Positions 14,417 to 15,172 of a stretch of DNA of 15,172 bases are shown in pieces (the first letter of the stretch is position 1; each line of letters begins with the position of its first letter). Source of the stretch: CAYZWU01 sp964482235 (GTDB lineage: Bacteria; Planctomycetota; B15-G4; CAYZWU01); the NCBI GenBank assembly GCA_964482235.1, contig CAYZWU010000085.1:1-15172 (forward strand), read 5' to 3'. Position numbers and translations under genes: made by a program. The notes under the pieces are model-generated. The model did no database searches. It was not told the origin of the DNA and saw only the letters and a program-made list of their open reading frames with translations.

Positions 14417-15139
14417 ATGAAATCCTTGACGAGGGAATCGCTGTTCATTGTTCTCACATCACTAGTACTGAGCCTCTTTCTGCCCCTTCATGCCGAGGAC
14501 CTCGAGTCCGGCGCATATATCCTGCCATCTCCTGAAAATCAATCCCAGGCGACCCGGCTGGCCACGTCGGGAGGAAAGATCTTCCACAGCACGGAGAACC
14601 AGGTCAGCAGCCTGAGGACCGTGTTCGTTCCCGATTCCATGACCCAGATCTATCTCTGGGACGAGGAACTTTCGAACGAGCACCTCCAGGCTTTCTATGC
14701 CGTCAGCCGAAACGGCCTGGACCTCAGCGGCCGCGTCCGGGCGACGACCTACTCCATAAGGCTGAGGGACCACACTTTCGATCCCCTCACCGCGGCGCAG
14801 TCGGTCTACCCCGTTCTCGAGGCCAGGAATTCGAACCGCCTCTTTCTCGTTCAGTTCGTGGCAACCCCTCTGCCGGAGTTCCGGTCCGCCGTCACCGGCC
14901 TGGGAGGCGATGTCCACCGCTTCCTCACGGATCACACCTTCCTCGTCGAGATGTCGGAGGACACTCACGCGCAGGTCGCCGAGCTGCCCTTTGTCCGCTG
15001 GATCGGGCCGTACCATCCGGAATACCGCGTGGAGGAGTATCTTCGCGACGCCCTGACGGGAACGGCCGGACGGCTCGAGGAGCAGCGCTACTCGATCATG
15101 GTGTGCGGCCGGGATCACGACCGGCGAATTTCAAGATAG
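14417..15139 (+). CDS. Secreted subtilase-prodomain-like protein, apparently truncated
   Basis: This 240-aa protein has a Sec signal peptide (about residues 1-26, cleavage after LHA). Residues about 140-208 resemble the inhibitor-like N-terminal region of secreted S8 (subtilisin) peptidases: RLFLVQFVATPLPEF...LGGDVHRFL...LPFVRWIGPYHPEYRV. In such proteins RYSIMV-type sequence usually opens a second similar module, then the protease domain; here the frame instead ends shortly after RYSIMVCGRD, at the stop codon 15137-15139. No catalytic Asp, His or Ser motif is present. It may be a frameshifted or interrupted protease gene whose remainder lies outside the window, or a stand-alone prodomain-like inhibitor. 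AAGGAG (14403-14408) is eight bases before the ATG. The identification of the prodomain is moderately sure; the truncation is inferred from recalled family architecture. Confidence 0.7.
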   Translation: MKSLTRESLFIVLTSLVLSLFLPLHAEDLESGAYILPSPENQSQATRLATSGGKIFHSTENQVSSLRTVFVPDSMTQIYLWDEELSNEHLQAFYAVSRNGLDLSGRVRATTYSIRLRDHTFDPLTAAQSVYPVLEARNSNRLFLVQFVATPLPEFRSAVTGLGGDVHRFLTDHTFLVEMSEDTHAQVAELPFVRWIGPYHPEYRVEEYLRDALTGTAGRLEEQRYSIMVCGRDHDRRISR

Positions 15140-15172
15140 TTGTCGCCTTTTTCGGGTTTCATTTCTTCGTCA

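Noticed and set aside
15100..15172. Cloning vector or adaptor sequence at the right edge
   Set aside because: The GCGGCCG- and GAATTT-like bases suggested linker sites, but no complete known linker or vector sequence can be recognised; only a composition change is reported.

Overview
This window comes from a GC-rich (low-to-mid 60s % by eye) Gram-negative-type bacterium. The signs are lipoprotein, Sec and Tat export signals, a membrane-anchored HtrA protease and a secreted SBBP-type beta-propeller. The mix of secreted SBBP-repeat and subtilase-prodomain proteins with a shared C-terminal module suggests an uncultured FCB- or Planctomycetes-like lineage. That placement is inference, because no marker gene is present. 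No rRNA, tRNA, CRISPR array, transposase or phage gene was found.

Layout: (1) 1-1916, minus strand: a PAS-containing soluble histidine kinase, translationally coupled by ATGA to a lipoprotein with an HExxH metallopeptidase motif whose gene runs off the left edge. (2) 2103-3264, plus strand: a promoter, a secreted jelly-roll-like protein gene interrupted by one in-frame UGA, and a strong intrinsic terminator. (3) 3390-5290, plus strand: a cysteine biosynthesis operon, cysE-cysK, coupled by ATGA. (4) 5296-5402: a perfect 37-bp inverted repeat fills the gap between convergent cysK and htrA. (5) 5403-6569, minus strand: a DegS-like HtrA protease. (6) 6744-10116, plus strand: a three-gene ABC-2 exporter with one ATPase and two different permeases. 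(7) 10346-11467: a Tat-exported DUF362-type protein with its own terminator. (8) 11631-14252: an 873-aa secreted seven-blade SBBP propeller protein. (9) 14417-15139: a secreted protein resembling a subtilase N-terminal region but ending before any protease domain.

How the genes fit together: cysE and cysK form a complete two-step serine-to-cysteine pathway. The ABC genes form one transporter. The UGA-containing protein and the SBBP protein share a C-terminal domain of about 120 residues ending in IIP/IVP, so they may share an envelope location or sorting route. The kinase has no response regulator in the window.

The most notable observations are the UGA in a Cys-x-x-UGA context followed by a hairpin that fits the general bacterial SECIS geometry (selenoprotein candidate versus nonsense mutation), the 37-bp palindromic element with a third diverged copy in its loop, the shared C-terminal domain, and the abrupt end of the last gene in AT-richer sequence. 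None is established by sequence alone.
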